Shown here: piece after piece, positions 26,492 to 33,837 of the stretch | Layout: every line of letters starts with the position of its first letter | Numbering within the stretch: the first letter of the stretch is position 1 | From: Allobosea sp. Root483D1 | Lineage (GTDB): Bacteria > Pseudomonadota > Alphaproteobacteria > Rhizobiales > Beijerinckiaceae | Length of the DNA: 37,816 nt | Assembly (NCBI RefSeq): GCF_001429505.1 | Contig: NZ_LMJW01000020.1 | Location: 53,610 to 91,425, forward strand | Direction: 5' to 3' | The notes under the pieces: generated by a model | Told to the model about the DNA's origin: nothing | Databases searched by the model: none | What the model saw: the letters and a program-made list of their open reading frames with translations, nothing else | Translations under genes and position numbers: made by a program

Positions 26492-26500
26492 GCAAAGGCG

Positions 26501-26506
26501 TATTAG
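26501..26506 (+). promoter_or_regulatory. -10-like element of ribB, possibly leaderless
   Basis: TATTAG ends 10 bases before the ATG at 26516, and no Shine-Dalgarno sequence lies at normal distance (AAAGG is 18 bases away). If this is the -10, the transcript starts within a few bases of the ATG and is nearly leaderless. No FMN riboswitch fits this space. Confidence 0.4.
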
Positions 26507-26515
26507 CTTCGTCTC

Positions 26516-27802
26516 ATGAAGCTCGACGCTTGGCTCCAGCACACCAAGACCGGCCGCAGCGCCTTTGCGCGGCAGGTGGAACTGTCGCCGGCCAGCGTCA
26601 CCGCGCTCTGCAACGATCCCTCCGCCTGGATTTCGCGGGAGAGCGCCGAGCGCATCACTGCCGCGACCGGCGGCGCCGTTACCCCCAACGATTTTCTGGG
26701 CCTCCAGAGCCCGCGCGAGGCCGCCATGATCGCCAGCAATGTCGCCGAGACCGTCGAAGCCTTCGCGCGCGGCGAGATCGTCATCGTCACCGACGACGAT
26801 GACCGCGAGAACGAGGGCGATCTCATCGTCGCCGCCTCGCTGTGCACGCCGGAGAAGATGGCCTTCATCATCCGCAACACCTGCGGCATCGTCTGCGCGC
26901 CGCTGACGACGGGCGAGGCGCGCCGCTTGCGGCTCGACCCGATGGTTTCGTCGAACGATGCCCCGCTCGGCACCGCCTTCACCATCACGGTCGACGTCAA
27001 GCATGGGCTGACCACCGGCATCTCGGCCGAGCAGCGCACCAACACGGTGCGGGCGCTGGCCAACGGCAATATGGGCGCGGCCGACTTCGTCCGGCCGGGC
27101 CATGTTTTCCCACTGATCGCCAAGGATGGCGGCGTGCTGATGCGCTCGGGCCATACCGAGGCTGCGGTCGATCTGTGCAAGCTTGCCAATCTGCCGGCGG
27201 TGGGCGTCATCTGCGAGCTCGCCAATGACGACGGCACGGTGATGAAGGGCGCGCAGATCACCGCCTTCGCCCAGAAGCATAATCTGAAGCAGATCACCGT
27301 CGCCGACATGATCGCCTATCGCCAGGCGCGCGAGAAACTGGTCGAGCGCGTGCACTCCTTCCCGGTCAAGACCGAGTTCGGCGAGATGACCGGCCATGTC
27401 TACATCACGCCTTTTGACGACACCCAGCACTTCGCTTTCGTCATGGGCAAGCTCGGGGATGGCGAGAAGGTCCCGGCCCGGCTGCACCGCGCCAATGTCG
27501 TCGCCGACGTGCTCGGCGGCGCTTCCTCGATCCAGTGCGTGCTGCGCCGGTTCCAGCAGGAGGGCAAGGGCGTGCTGGTCTATCTGCGCGACGGCTCGGC
27601 CGGCGTGCCGATCAACAGCGTCGAGGGCGAGGAAGGGTCGGACGCGCTGCGCTCGCAGCAATGGCGCGAGGTCGGCCTGGGCGCCCAGATCCTGCGCGAT
27701 CTCGGCGTCGCCTCGATCGTCAACCTGGCGTCCTCGACCCGCGCCTTCGTCGGCCTCTCCGGCTTCGGCATCGAGATCGCCGAGACCTCGCCGCTGGAGT
27801 GA
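26516..27802 (+). CDS. ribB: HTH - DHBP synthase - degenerate GTP cyclohydrolase II-like protein (RibBX type)
   Basis: 428 residues in three parts. (1) 1-62: Cro/YdaS-like helix-turn-helix, SAFARQVELSPASVTALCN (15-33) and the tail ATGGAVTPNDFLG (50-62) typical of such regulators. (2) about 70-280: 3,4-dihydroxy-2-butanone-4-phosphate synthase with DDDDRENEGDLI (93-104), RPGHVFPL and the SGHTEAAVDL catalytic histidine-glutamate region, so it should convert ribulose 5-phosphate for riboflavin synthesis. (3) about 285-428: GTP-cyclohydrolase-II-like fold, but the position of the zinc site (SECLTGDVFGSLRCDCG in active enzymes) reads RLHRANVVADVLGGASS, without cysteines, so this part is probably not a cyclohydrolase. 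The DHBP-synthase plus degenerate domain is known as RibBX; the DNA-binding domain plus two upstream dyads suggest autoregulation (inferred). Confidence 0.92.
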   Translation: MKLDAWLQHTKTGRSAFARQVELSPASVTALCNDPSAWISRESAERITAATGGAVTPNDFLGLQSPREAAMIASNVAETVEAFARGEIVIVTDDDDRENEGDLIVAASLCTPEKMAFIIRNTCGIVCAPLTTGEARRLRLDPMVSSNDAPLGTAFTITVDVKHGLTTGISAEQRTNTVRALANGNMGAADFVRPGHVFPLIAKDGGVLMRSGHTEAAVDLCKLANLPAVGVICELANDDGTVMKGAQITAFAQKHNLKQITVADMIAYRQAREKLVERVHSFPVKTEFGEMTGHVYITPFDDTQHFAFVMGKLGDGEKVPARLHRANVVADVLGGASSIQCVLRRFQQEGKGVLVYLRDGSAGVPINSVEGEEGSDALRSQQWREVGLGAQILRDLGVASIVNLASSTRAFVGLSGFGIEIAETSPLE

Positions 27803-27811
27803 CGGCGAAGG

Positions 27812-28741
27812 CTAACCCCGCATCAGCGCCATGACGTGGGCGGCGGCCGATTTCGACAGGCCCTCGAGATCGTAGCCGCCTTCCAGGAGCGAGACGAGCC
27901 GGCCGCCGGCATGGCGGTCGGCGATCTCCATCAGCTTCTGCGTCGCCCAGGCGAAGTCGGCTTCCTTCAGATTGATGTTGGCGAGCGGGTCGCGCCAATG
28001 CGCGTCGAAGCCGGCCGAGATGATCACGAGGTCGGGCCGGAAAGCCTCGAGCCGCGGCAGGATCGCGCTCTCGAAGGCGTCGCGGAAGACATCCGTGCCG
28101 TCGCCGGCCCGCAGGGGAGCGTTGACGATGGTGCCGTGCTGGCCGCGTTCGGATGGGGCGCCGGTGCCGGGATAGAGCGGCATCTCATGGGTCGAGGCAT
28201 AGAGCACGCTGGCATCGTCCCAGAAGATCTCCTGCGTGCCGTTGCCGTGATGGACGTCCCAATCGACGATGGCGACGCGCTCGGCGCCATGAGCGGCTTG
28301 CGCATGGCGCGCGGCGATGGCGGCGTTGTTGAAGAAGCAGAAGCCCATCGCCTTGTCGCTCTCGGCATGGTGGCCGGGCGGGCGCATGGCGCTGAAGGCA
28401 TTGGCCACGCGCCGGGTCATAACCTCGTCGACGGCATGGACTGCGGCCCCGACACCGTGCAGCACAGCCGAGAGTGTGCCGGGGGACATGATGGTGTCGG
28501 CATCGACCTGGACGAGACCCTCCTGCGGGGCCGCCTCGACGATCGCACGTGCATAGGCGGCGGGATGGCAGAGCTCGACCTGGGCGAGCGTGCCTTCCGG
28601 GGCCTCAACGCGTTGCAGGAGCGCGAATCGCTCTTCCTGCAGGGCCTCCTCGACGGCGCGGATACGGTCGGCGCGCTCGGGATGGCCTGGCGGTGTGGCA
28701 TGGCCAAGGCTGGAAGGGTGGCTGATCAGCAGCGTCGTCAC
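27812..28741 (-). CDS. Histone-deacetylase-family enzyme (acetoin-utilization/acetylpolyamine amidohydrolase-like)
   Basis: 309 residues from a GTG at 28741 preceded by GGAGACCTGCGC; a longer open frame to 28807 lacks support. Zinc-dependent deacetylase motifs: RPPGHHAESDKAMGFCFFNNAA (H124/H125 catalytic), IVDWDVHHGNGTQ with zinc ligands D162 and H164, and ISAGFDAHWRDPL with D246. The substrate (acetylated lysine, polyamine or small molecule) cannot be told from sequence. It converges on ribB with a 9-base gap. Confidence 0.93.
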   Translation of the reverse strand: MTTLLISHPSSLGHATPPGHPERADRIRAVEEALQEERFALLQRVEAPEGTLAQVELCHPAAYARAIVEAAPQEGLVQVDADTIMSPGTLSAVLHGVGAAVHAVDEVMTRRVANAFSAMRPPGHHAESDKAMGFCFFNNAAIAARHAQAAHGAERVAIVDWDVHHGNGTQEIFWDDASVLYASTHEMPLYPGTGAPSERGQHGTIVNAPLRAGDGTDVFRDAFESAILPRLEAFRPDLVIISAGFDAHWRDPLANINLKEADFAWATQKLMEIADRHAGGRLVSLLEGGYDLEGLSKSAAAHVMALMRG

Positions 28742-28973
28742 GCGCAGGTCTCCGAAGTCGGTAGGCGAGCCGGATCGTCTAGGCTCCGAGCGTGACCATA
28801 TTGTCACTGCAATGCAGCAAGACGCCAGAGCAAGACTGGAACTTCATTGCCTCCGAAACATTTGAGCCGTAAGACCGGTCTGCGTTCGATCCGGGCCGTG
28901 CCTAGTCGGGTCACCGTTTTTTAACGAAGCATTCATCATAACGAGCGTCGTTTCGGCGTCGGCGGTGGAAACC

Positions 28974-29570
28974 ATGAAGCAGACTTTCGTTGCGGTGCTC
29001 GGCCTGTCGGTGCTTCTCGGCGCCTGTCAGTACAAGACGGTGCATGCGCCGTCGCTGTCGGCACGCGATGCCGAATACATGGCGCTCGTTCCGAATTTCG
29101 AGACGCAGATCACGCATCTGCCTTACGAGATCACTGATCCGACCGGTGAAGAGCCCGGCACGATCATCGTCGATACCACGGAGAAGTACCTCTACTTCGT
29201 CCTGCCCAACAAGAAGGCGATCCGCTACGGCGTCGCGACCGGCGACGAGGCCTTCGGCTGGACCGGCACCGCGGTGATGCAGCGCAAGGCGGAGTGGCCG
29301 CGCTGGACGCCCCCGGCCGAGATGATCGCGCGCTGGCCGCATCTGGCGCCGCGCGCCGGCGGCATGGAGGGCGGGCCGGAGAACCCGCTCGGTGCCCGCG
29401 CCCTCTATCTCTATCAGAACGGCAAGGACACGCTCTACCGCATCCACGGCACCAACGAGCCGGAGACGATCGGCCGCTCGGCCTCCTCGGGCTGCATCCG
29501 GATGCGCAACATCGACGCGATCGACCTCTACAACCGCGCCGCGGTCGGCGGGAAGGTCATCGTCCGCTAA
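28974..29570 (+). CDS. L,D-transpeptidase (YkuD) lipoprotein
   Basis: 198 residues from MKQTFVAVLG, with GGTGGAAACC just upstream. Lipobox LLGAC with C18 as anchor, so an envelope lipoprotein. The YkuD domain is at about 65-198: IIVDTTEKYLYFVLPNKKAIRYGVATG, then H158 in RIHGTN and the active site SASSGCIRMRN with nucleophile C174 and R176. It should cross-link peptidoglycan 3-3 or attach proteins to it, as in many Hyphomicrobiales that have several such genes. Monocistronic. Confidence 0.94.
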   Translation: MKQTFVAVLGLSVLLGACQYKTVHAPSLSARDAEYMALVPNFETQITHLPYEITDPTGEEPGTIIVDTTEKYLYFVLPNKKAIRYGVATGDEAFGWTGTAVMQRKAEWPRWTPPAEMIARWPHLAPRAGGMEGGPENPLGARALYLYQNGKDTLYRIHGTNEPETIGRSASSGCIRMRNIDAIDLYNRAAVGGKVIVR

Positions 29571-29596
29571 CAGGGACGACGCGCCAGCGTCGCCCG

Positions 29597-30493
29597 TCAG
29601 CCCAGTTCGATCAGGACGATCTCCGGCGGCGCGCCCAGCCGGATCGGCAGCTTGCTCGTGCCGAGCCCGGCCGAGACGACAAGGTCGCGGCCATTCTCCC
29701 GGACAGGGCCGTAGGCATAGCGGTTGCCATAGCGCGACGGCACGATCGGCGACCAACCGAACAGCCTGACCTGGCCGGCATGGGTATGGCCCGAGAGGGT
29801 CAGCCCGACGCGAGCCGGCGCTTTCGCGAAGATGTCGGGCTCGTGGGCCATCAGGATCAGCGGCGCGTCGTCGTCGACCATGGCGAGCGTGGCCGGAAGA
29901 TCGTCGACGCCATAACGGAAGCCGCGTGGCCTGCGCCGCAGGACGAAGGCCTCCTGGTCGCCGAGCCCGGCGATCCAGAGCGGGCCGGCGCTGGTCTCGA
30001 GCCTGAGGGCCCGGTTCTCCAGAACGGGGATGCCAGCCTGCTCCAGCGCGATCCCGGACTGCGTCGGCCCGCTCAGTTCCTTCTGGGCGCGCTCGTCTTG
30101 CCACCAGTCGTGGTTGCCGAGGATAGCGAAACGCCCGGCCGATGCCTCGAGGCTGGCAAGCTCGGCAGCCCATTCGGCAGGCGCGGGATCACTTGGGCGG
30201 CGGGCGCGGCTGGCGACGAAGTCGCCGAGCAGCAGAGTGAGGTCAGGTTTGAGCGCATTGGTCTGCTCGACGATCTGGCGGACGCGTGAGACCGGCATAT
30301 GCGGGCCGCCGACATGCAGATCCGCGATCACGGCGAGCCGGAGCCGCTTGCCGTCGGGCCAGCTTGCGGGCTTCAGCCGATAGCGGGTCACACCTTGATG
30401 TGTCGGCTCCCAGGCATAGGCGTAGCTGCTGAGCCCGAAGCCGGACAAAAAAAGACCGGCGAGAGTCTGAAGGACTCTGCGCCGGTCAAGCAT
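29597..30493 (-). CDS. Calcineurin-like metallophosphoesterase with N-terminal export signal
   Basis: 298 residues. The N-terminus MLDRRRVLQTLAGLFLSGFGLSSYAYA has twin arginines before a hydrophobic segment and could be a Tat signal or membrane anchor. Metal-binding motifs in order: IADLHVGGPH (D, H), LLGDFVASRA (D), LGNHDWW (N, H), MAHEPD (H), LSGHTHAGQ (GHTH). This is the YkuE-like membrane-associated phosphoesterase type, whose substrates may include lipid A precursors; the substrate is not known. A small ORF lies 27 bases upstream on the same strand. Confidence 0.93.
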   Translation of the reverse strand: MLDRRRVLQTLAGLFLSGFGLSSYAYAWEPTHQGVTRYRLKPASWPDGKRLRLAVIADLHVGGPHMPVSRVRQIVEQTNALKPDLTLLLGDFVASRARRPSDPAPAEWAAELASLEASAGRFAILGNHDWWQDERAQKELSGPTQSGIALEQAGIPVLENRALRLETSAGPLWIAGLGDQEAFVLRRRPRGFRYGVDDLPATLAMVDDDAPLILMAHEPDIFAKAPARVGLTLSGHTHAGQVRLFGWSPIVPSRYGNRYAYGPVRENGRDLVVSAGLGTSKLPIRLGAPPEIVLIELG

Positions 30494-30520
30494 GGAGGGT
30501 CTCAGTAGGAGGTCGTCGTA

Positions 30521-30718
30521 TCAATCTTCGAAGCCATTGCGCAGGAGCGCCGGAACGTCCCTGTGCTGCGAGGTCAACGCGGCCGGGGCCCAGCGGGTTC
30601 CCGCCAGAATGGCAGGAATCGCGATCGGACGGAAGCGCGATGCATAGGCCTCGCGTGCGCTGGCATCATGGAAGCTGGCGGAACGGTGCGCGGGGTGGCG
30701 CGGCTTATGCGTCGACAT
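30521..30718 (-). CDS. Small protein of unknown function
   Basis: 65 residues from MSTHKPRHPAHRSAS, with GGAAGCCGAGGACC before the ATG. Basic, with SRFRPIAIPAILAGTRWAP in the middle. No domain or membrane segment recognised. It precedes the phosphoesterase by 27 bases on the same strand, which favours a real gene, but codon context is no proof. I do not recognise the family. Confidence 0.45.
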   Translation of the reverse strand: MSTHKPRHPAHRSASFHDASAREAYASRFRPIAIPAILAGTRWAPAALTSQHRDVPALLRNGFED

Positions 30719-30904
30719 GGTCCTCGGCTTCCAGTTCAGCGGGCTGGCAGTTCCTGGCCGCCAGCACCTGCAATGTCGCTGCCGATCGGGTCGGGCCGGC
30801 GGCGGCATCATGAAATTCTCGTGACGTTTTCATCGTCACACCGAGGCTTTGGTCAGCTTTGGCACAGTTTCGCGGGGGAGGCCTCGCCCAATAATGAAAG
30901 GCGC

Positions 30905-31105
30905 GTGGAACCTTCTCCCGTGTGGGAGAAGGGCAGGGATGAGGGCCTGCCCTATCCGTAGAAGGCGCAGCGGCTCCGAGTCGCCTTAACAATCAGCGGC
31001 GGACCCTCACCCCTACCCTCTCCACTGATCTCGGACTTGCCCGAGATCAGCACTCAGAGTGATCGAAGTCGGATAGACCCGACTTCGATGCGGGAGAGGG
31101 GATCC
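30905..31105. repeat. Composite interspersed repeat (hairpins A and B with linker)
   Basis: Hairpin A: CCTTCTCCC (30911-30919), GTGT, GGGAGAAGG (30924-30932). Then a linker with GCAGGGATGAGGGCCTGCC and GAAGGCGCAGCGG, then hairpin B arms CCCTCTCC (31016-31023) and GGGAGAGGG (about 31092-31100). The linker and B match the reverse complement of the window's right end, and A matches the reverse complement of its left end. Hairpin B's loop, 4 bases elsewhere (37733-37736), is here replaced by about 67 bases. Confidence 0.75.
31025..31089. repeat. Nested palindromes inserted in hairpin B loop
   Basis: Three dyads in a row: CTGATCTCGG (31025-31034) with CCGAGATCAG (31041-31050); CACTC with GAGTG (31051-31061); ATCGAAGTCGG (31062-31072) with CCGACTTCGAT (31079-31089). 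The first and third have 6-base loops. They sit where the 4-base loop of hairpin B is in the other copy, so one repeat family has inserted into another. Confidence 0.7.
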
Positions 31106-31124
31106 CACGCTCAATTGTTATCTG

Positions 31125-32507
31125 TCAGCCCGCCAGCAGGCCTTCCCCCTTGACCCAGTCGAGCGTCTTGCCCAGCGCCCGCTCATAGCGGTCGAACATC
31201 TCGTCGATCTCGGCCTCGGTGATCACCAGCGGCGGGCAGAAGGCGACGCGATCACCGCCCAGCGCACGCAGGATCAGGCCTTCCTCCTGGGCGAAGCTGG
31301 TCGACTTCAGCGCGACGCCTTTCTTGGCCTCGAACTGCGCCTTGCTCGCCTTGTCCTTGACGAACTCGATGCCGCCGATAAGGCCGACGCCGCGGGCCTC
31401 GCCGATCAGCGGGTGCTCGGCGAGCCTGGTCAGGCGCTGCAGGAACTTCGGCGCGACCCTGCGGACGTGATCGATGATCTTGTCGCGCTGGTAGATCTCC
31501 AGCGTCTTGACCGCGACCGCGCAGCCGACGGGGTGGCCGGCATAGGTGTTGCCGTGGCCGAAGGTGCCGATCTTCTTGCTCTGGTCGACGAGCACTTCGT
31601 AGACCTGTTCGTTGATCAGTACGGCGCTGAGCGGGAAATAGGCCGAGGTCAGCGCCTTGGCGCAGGACAGCGTGTCGGCCTTCATCTTGTAGGTGGTCGT
31701 GCCGAACATCTCGCCGGTGCGGCCGAAGCCGGTGATGACCTCGTCGGCGATGAACAGCACGTCGTATTTGGCAAGGACGGCGTTGATCGCCTCGAAATAG
31801 CCCTCCGGCGGGGTCACCGCGCCGCCGGCACCCATCACCGGCTCGGCGATGAAGGCGGCGACCGTGTCCGGCCCCTCGCGCTGGATCATCTCGTCGAGCT
31901 CGGCGGCGAGGCGCGCCGAGAAGTCGAGTTCGCTCTCGCCGGGCTGCGCGAAGCGATAATGGTGCGGGCAGGAGGTGTGCAGAATGCCGGGGAGCGGCAG
32001 GTCGAAATCGGTGTGGTTGGCCGGCAGGCCGGTCAGCGAGGCCGAGGCGACGGTGACGCCGTGATAACCCTTCAGCCGCGAAATGATCTTCTTCTTATTG
32101 GGACGGCCGAGCGCATTGTTCATGTACCAGACCAGCTTGACCTGGGTGTCGTTGGCGTCCGAGCCGGAGGCGCCATAGAACACCTTGGAGATCGGTACCG
32201 GCGCGATTTCCTTGAGCTTCTCGGCCAGCTCGATCGCCGGATCGTGGCTGCGGCCGGAGAAGAGATGGGTGAAGGGCAGCTTCTTCAGCTGCTCATAGGC
32301 GGCCTCGGCCAGCTCCTGATTGGAATAGCCGAGCGAGGTGCACCAGAGCCCGGCCATGCCCTCGATATAGTCCTTGCCGGTGGTGTCGTAGACGAAGACC
32401 CCCTTGCCGCGCTCCAGCACCAGCGGGCCGACCTCGCGATGAGCAGCCAGATTGGTGTAGGGGTGGACGAGCGTCTCGATGTCACGGACGGCGAGGTTGG
32501 TCAGCAT
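31125..32507 (-). CDS. Class III aminotransferase (omega-amino acid / diamine type)
   Basis: 460 residues. PLP fold type I, class III: YGASGSDANDTQVKLVWY (111-128), GYHGVTVASASLTGLP (148-162), FIAEPVMGAGGAVTPPEGYF (219-238), LFIADEVITGFGRTGEMFG (251-269) with D255, and K284 in SCAKALTSAYFPLSAV as the PLP lysine, plus GTFGHGNTYAGHPVGCAVA. Such enzymes move an amino group between an omega-amino acid or amine and pyruvate or a keto acid; the exact pair is unknown. Monocistronic; a composite repeat follows its stop codon. Confidence 0.93.
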   Translation of the reverse strand: MLTNLAVRDIETLVHPYTNLAAHREVGPLVLERGKGVFVYDTTGKDYIEGMAGLWCTSLGYSNQELAEAAYEQLKKLPFTHLFSGRSHDPAIELAEKLKEIAPVPISKVFYGASGSDANDTQVKLVWYMNNALGRPNKKKIISRLKGYHGVTVASASLTGLPANHTDFDLPLPGILHTSCPHHYRFAQPGESELDFSARLAAELDEMIQREGPDTVAAFIAEPVMGAGGAVTPPEGYFEAINAVLAKYDVLFIADEVITGFGRTGEMFGTTTYKMKADTLSCAKALTSAYFPLSAVLINEQVYEVLVDQSKKIGTFGHGNTYAGHPVGCAVAVKTLEIYQRDKIIDHVRRVAPKFLQRLTRLAEHPLIGEARGVGLIGGIEFVKDKASKAQFEAKKGVALKSTSFAQEEGLILRALGGDRVAFCPPLVITEAEIDEMFDRYERALGKTLDWVKGEGLLAG

Positions 32508-32865
32508 TTCCGGCTCCCGATACTTATGCGTCGTTTATGCGAGCATAGACCGCAGCCGGCGCAAGCGCTGAGCGATTTTCCTGCAGATCGGGGCAGAGTC
32601 TGGCGCGGGACAGGCCGGGCTCGTCGGAATCTTGAGGCGGCCTTTTTCAGGTCGGGGCCCTCATCTGGAGGAGCGATCCGCTGGAGCGCGTCTCGAAGGA
32701 TGCTCCAGCGGGTTCCGGAGCCTCCTGAAACATCCTTCGAGACGCCGCTGCGCGGCTCCTCAGGATGAGGGCTGGCGAAGGATATTTCGCCTGGAACGAT
32801 TCCAATCACGCTTGCCAGCCGCCACCGCGATGCGCATGGTTCCGCGCCCTTCGAAGAGGACCAGC
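32508..32865. other. 358-base gene-free region with nested inverted repeat
   Basis: Divergent region between the transaminase and the Cys-cluster gene. Holds the nested repeat at 32658-32771; the rest shows nothing clear. Promoters for both genes should lie here. Confidence 0.7.
32658..32771. repeat. Nested inverted repeat (family 3)
   Basis: Outer arms CCCTCATC (32658-32665) and GATGAGGG (32764-32771); inner arms GTCTCGAAGGATG (32690-32702) and CATCCTTCGAGAC (32731-32743), a perfect 13-bp pair; innermost CTGGAGC with GCTCCAG (32681-32687, 32702-32708). I recall near-identical CATCCTTCGAGAC...GGATGAGGG elements widely in Hyphomicrobiales. Confidence 0.75.
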
Positions 32866-33396
32866 ATGATCGATCCCGCCAGCATGGCGAACCAGCCGGC
32901 GCCCGGCCGCGACTGCGGCAGCTGCACGCTGTGCTGCAAGGTCTATGACGTGCCGGCGGTGGAGAGCGTCGCCGGCACCTGGTGCAGGCATTGCCTGCCT
33001 GGCCGGGGCTGCGGCATCCACGCGACGCGGCCGGAGCATTGCCGCGCCTTCTTCTGCCTCTGGATGACGCAGAATTTCCTCGGGCCGGAGTGGAAGCCGG
33101 ACAAGGCCCGTTTCGTGCTGACCATGGACCCGGCGACCAGCTGGCTGTTCGTCCAGCTCGATCCCGGCGCGCCGCAGGCCTGGCGCAAGGAGCCTTACCT
33201 CACGCAGCTGCGCCGCTGGGCCGCCGCCGGCAACCGCCCGGTGATCGTCTTCCTCAACAAATCGGCGACCGCGGTCATGCCGGACCATGACGTGCCGCTC
33301 GGCGCGATCGAGCCGGATGAGCGCCTGGTGTTGCGTGAGGAGCTGGCCGGCGGGCGGCCGCGCGTGACGGTGGCGAAGGTCAAGGCTGCGGCGTGA
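32866..33396 (+). CDS. YkgJ-like cysteine-cluster protein
   Basis: 176 residues from MIDPASMANQ, with GAGGA 6 bases upstream; a frame extending to 32632 is repeat sequence. N-terminal cysteine cluster: C17, C20, C23, C24 (DCGSCTLCCK), C40, C43, C49, C59, C64 (RPEHCRAFFC), the metal- or Fe-S-binding pattern of YkgJ/UPF0153-like proteins, whose function is uncertain. The C-terminal 110 residues are not recognised. Its stop codon overlaps the next start (GTGA), so the two are coupled. Confidence 0.85.
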   Translation: MIDPASMANQPAPGRDCGSCTLCCKVYDVPAVESVAGTWCRHCLPGRGCGIHATRPEHCRAFFCLWMTQNFLGPEWKPDKARFVLTMDPATSWLFVQLDPGAPQAWRKEPYLTQLRRWAAAGNRPVIVFLNKSATAVMPDHDVPLGAIEPDERLVLREELAGGRPRVTVAKVKAAA

Positions 33397-33812
33397 GCGC
33401 GCCGGGCCGGCCGATGCTTCACCATCTCTCGCTCGGAGTGGCCGATATCGAGCGCGCCGCCCTGTTCTACGATACCGTGCTCGCACCGCTTGGATATACC
33501 CGTATCTGGAGCGATCTTCGGCCCGGCGAGAGCAATCAGGCCGTCGGTTACGGCATTCCAGGCGGTGGCGACGCGCTGGCGCTGAAGCATCGTCCTGACG
33601 GAGCACGGCCGCCGGGGTCAGGGTTCCATGTCGCTTTCGCGGCTCCGGGCCGGGAGGCCGTCGACGAGTTTCATCGCGCCGCGCTCCAGCATGGTGGGCG
33701 CGATAATGGTGCGCCCGGCCTGCGCGTGCATTACGGCCCGCATTATTATGCGGCCTTCGTCGTCGATCCCGACGGCCACAACATCGAGGCTGTGTTCAAC
33801 ACGGCGGTGTAG
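33393..33812 (+). CDS. VOC-fold (glyoxalase/bleomycin-resistance type) protein
   Basis: 139 residues from a GTG that overlaps the preceding stop; the ATG at 33414 is the alternative. MLHHLSLGVADIERAALFYDTVLAPLGYTRI with H11 opens the fold, then HVAFAAPGREAVDEFHRAALQHGGRDNGAPG and a C-terminal YYAAFVVDPDGHNIEAVFN with a conserved metal-ligand glutamate. Paired beta-alpha-beta-beta-beta modules bind a divalent metal. The substrate is unknown. Follows the Cys-cluster gene and precedes a DmpA-type peptidase by 25 bases. Confidence 0.9.
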   Translation: MSAPGRPMLHHLSLGVADIERAALFYDTVLAPLGYTRIWSDLRPGESNQAVGYGIPGGGDALALKHRPDGARPPGSGFHVAFAAPGREAVDEFHRAALQHGGRDNGAPGLRVHYGPHYYAAFVVDPDGHNIEAVFNTAV

Positions 33813-33837
33813 CTGCCCCGACAACAGGAGAACGCCC

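Larger units (their letters stand above)
30719..31124. other. 406-base gene-free region holding a composite repeat
   Basis: Between the small ORF and the transaminase stop codon. The first 180 bases show no clear element; about 30905-31105 is the composite repeat described separately. No gene recognised. Confidence 0.7.

Noticed and set aside
26434..26515. FMN riboswitch before ribB
   Set aside because: The region is only about 80 bases after the repeat and is filled by two dyads and a -10-like box; no RFN-type conserved core is visible.
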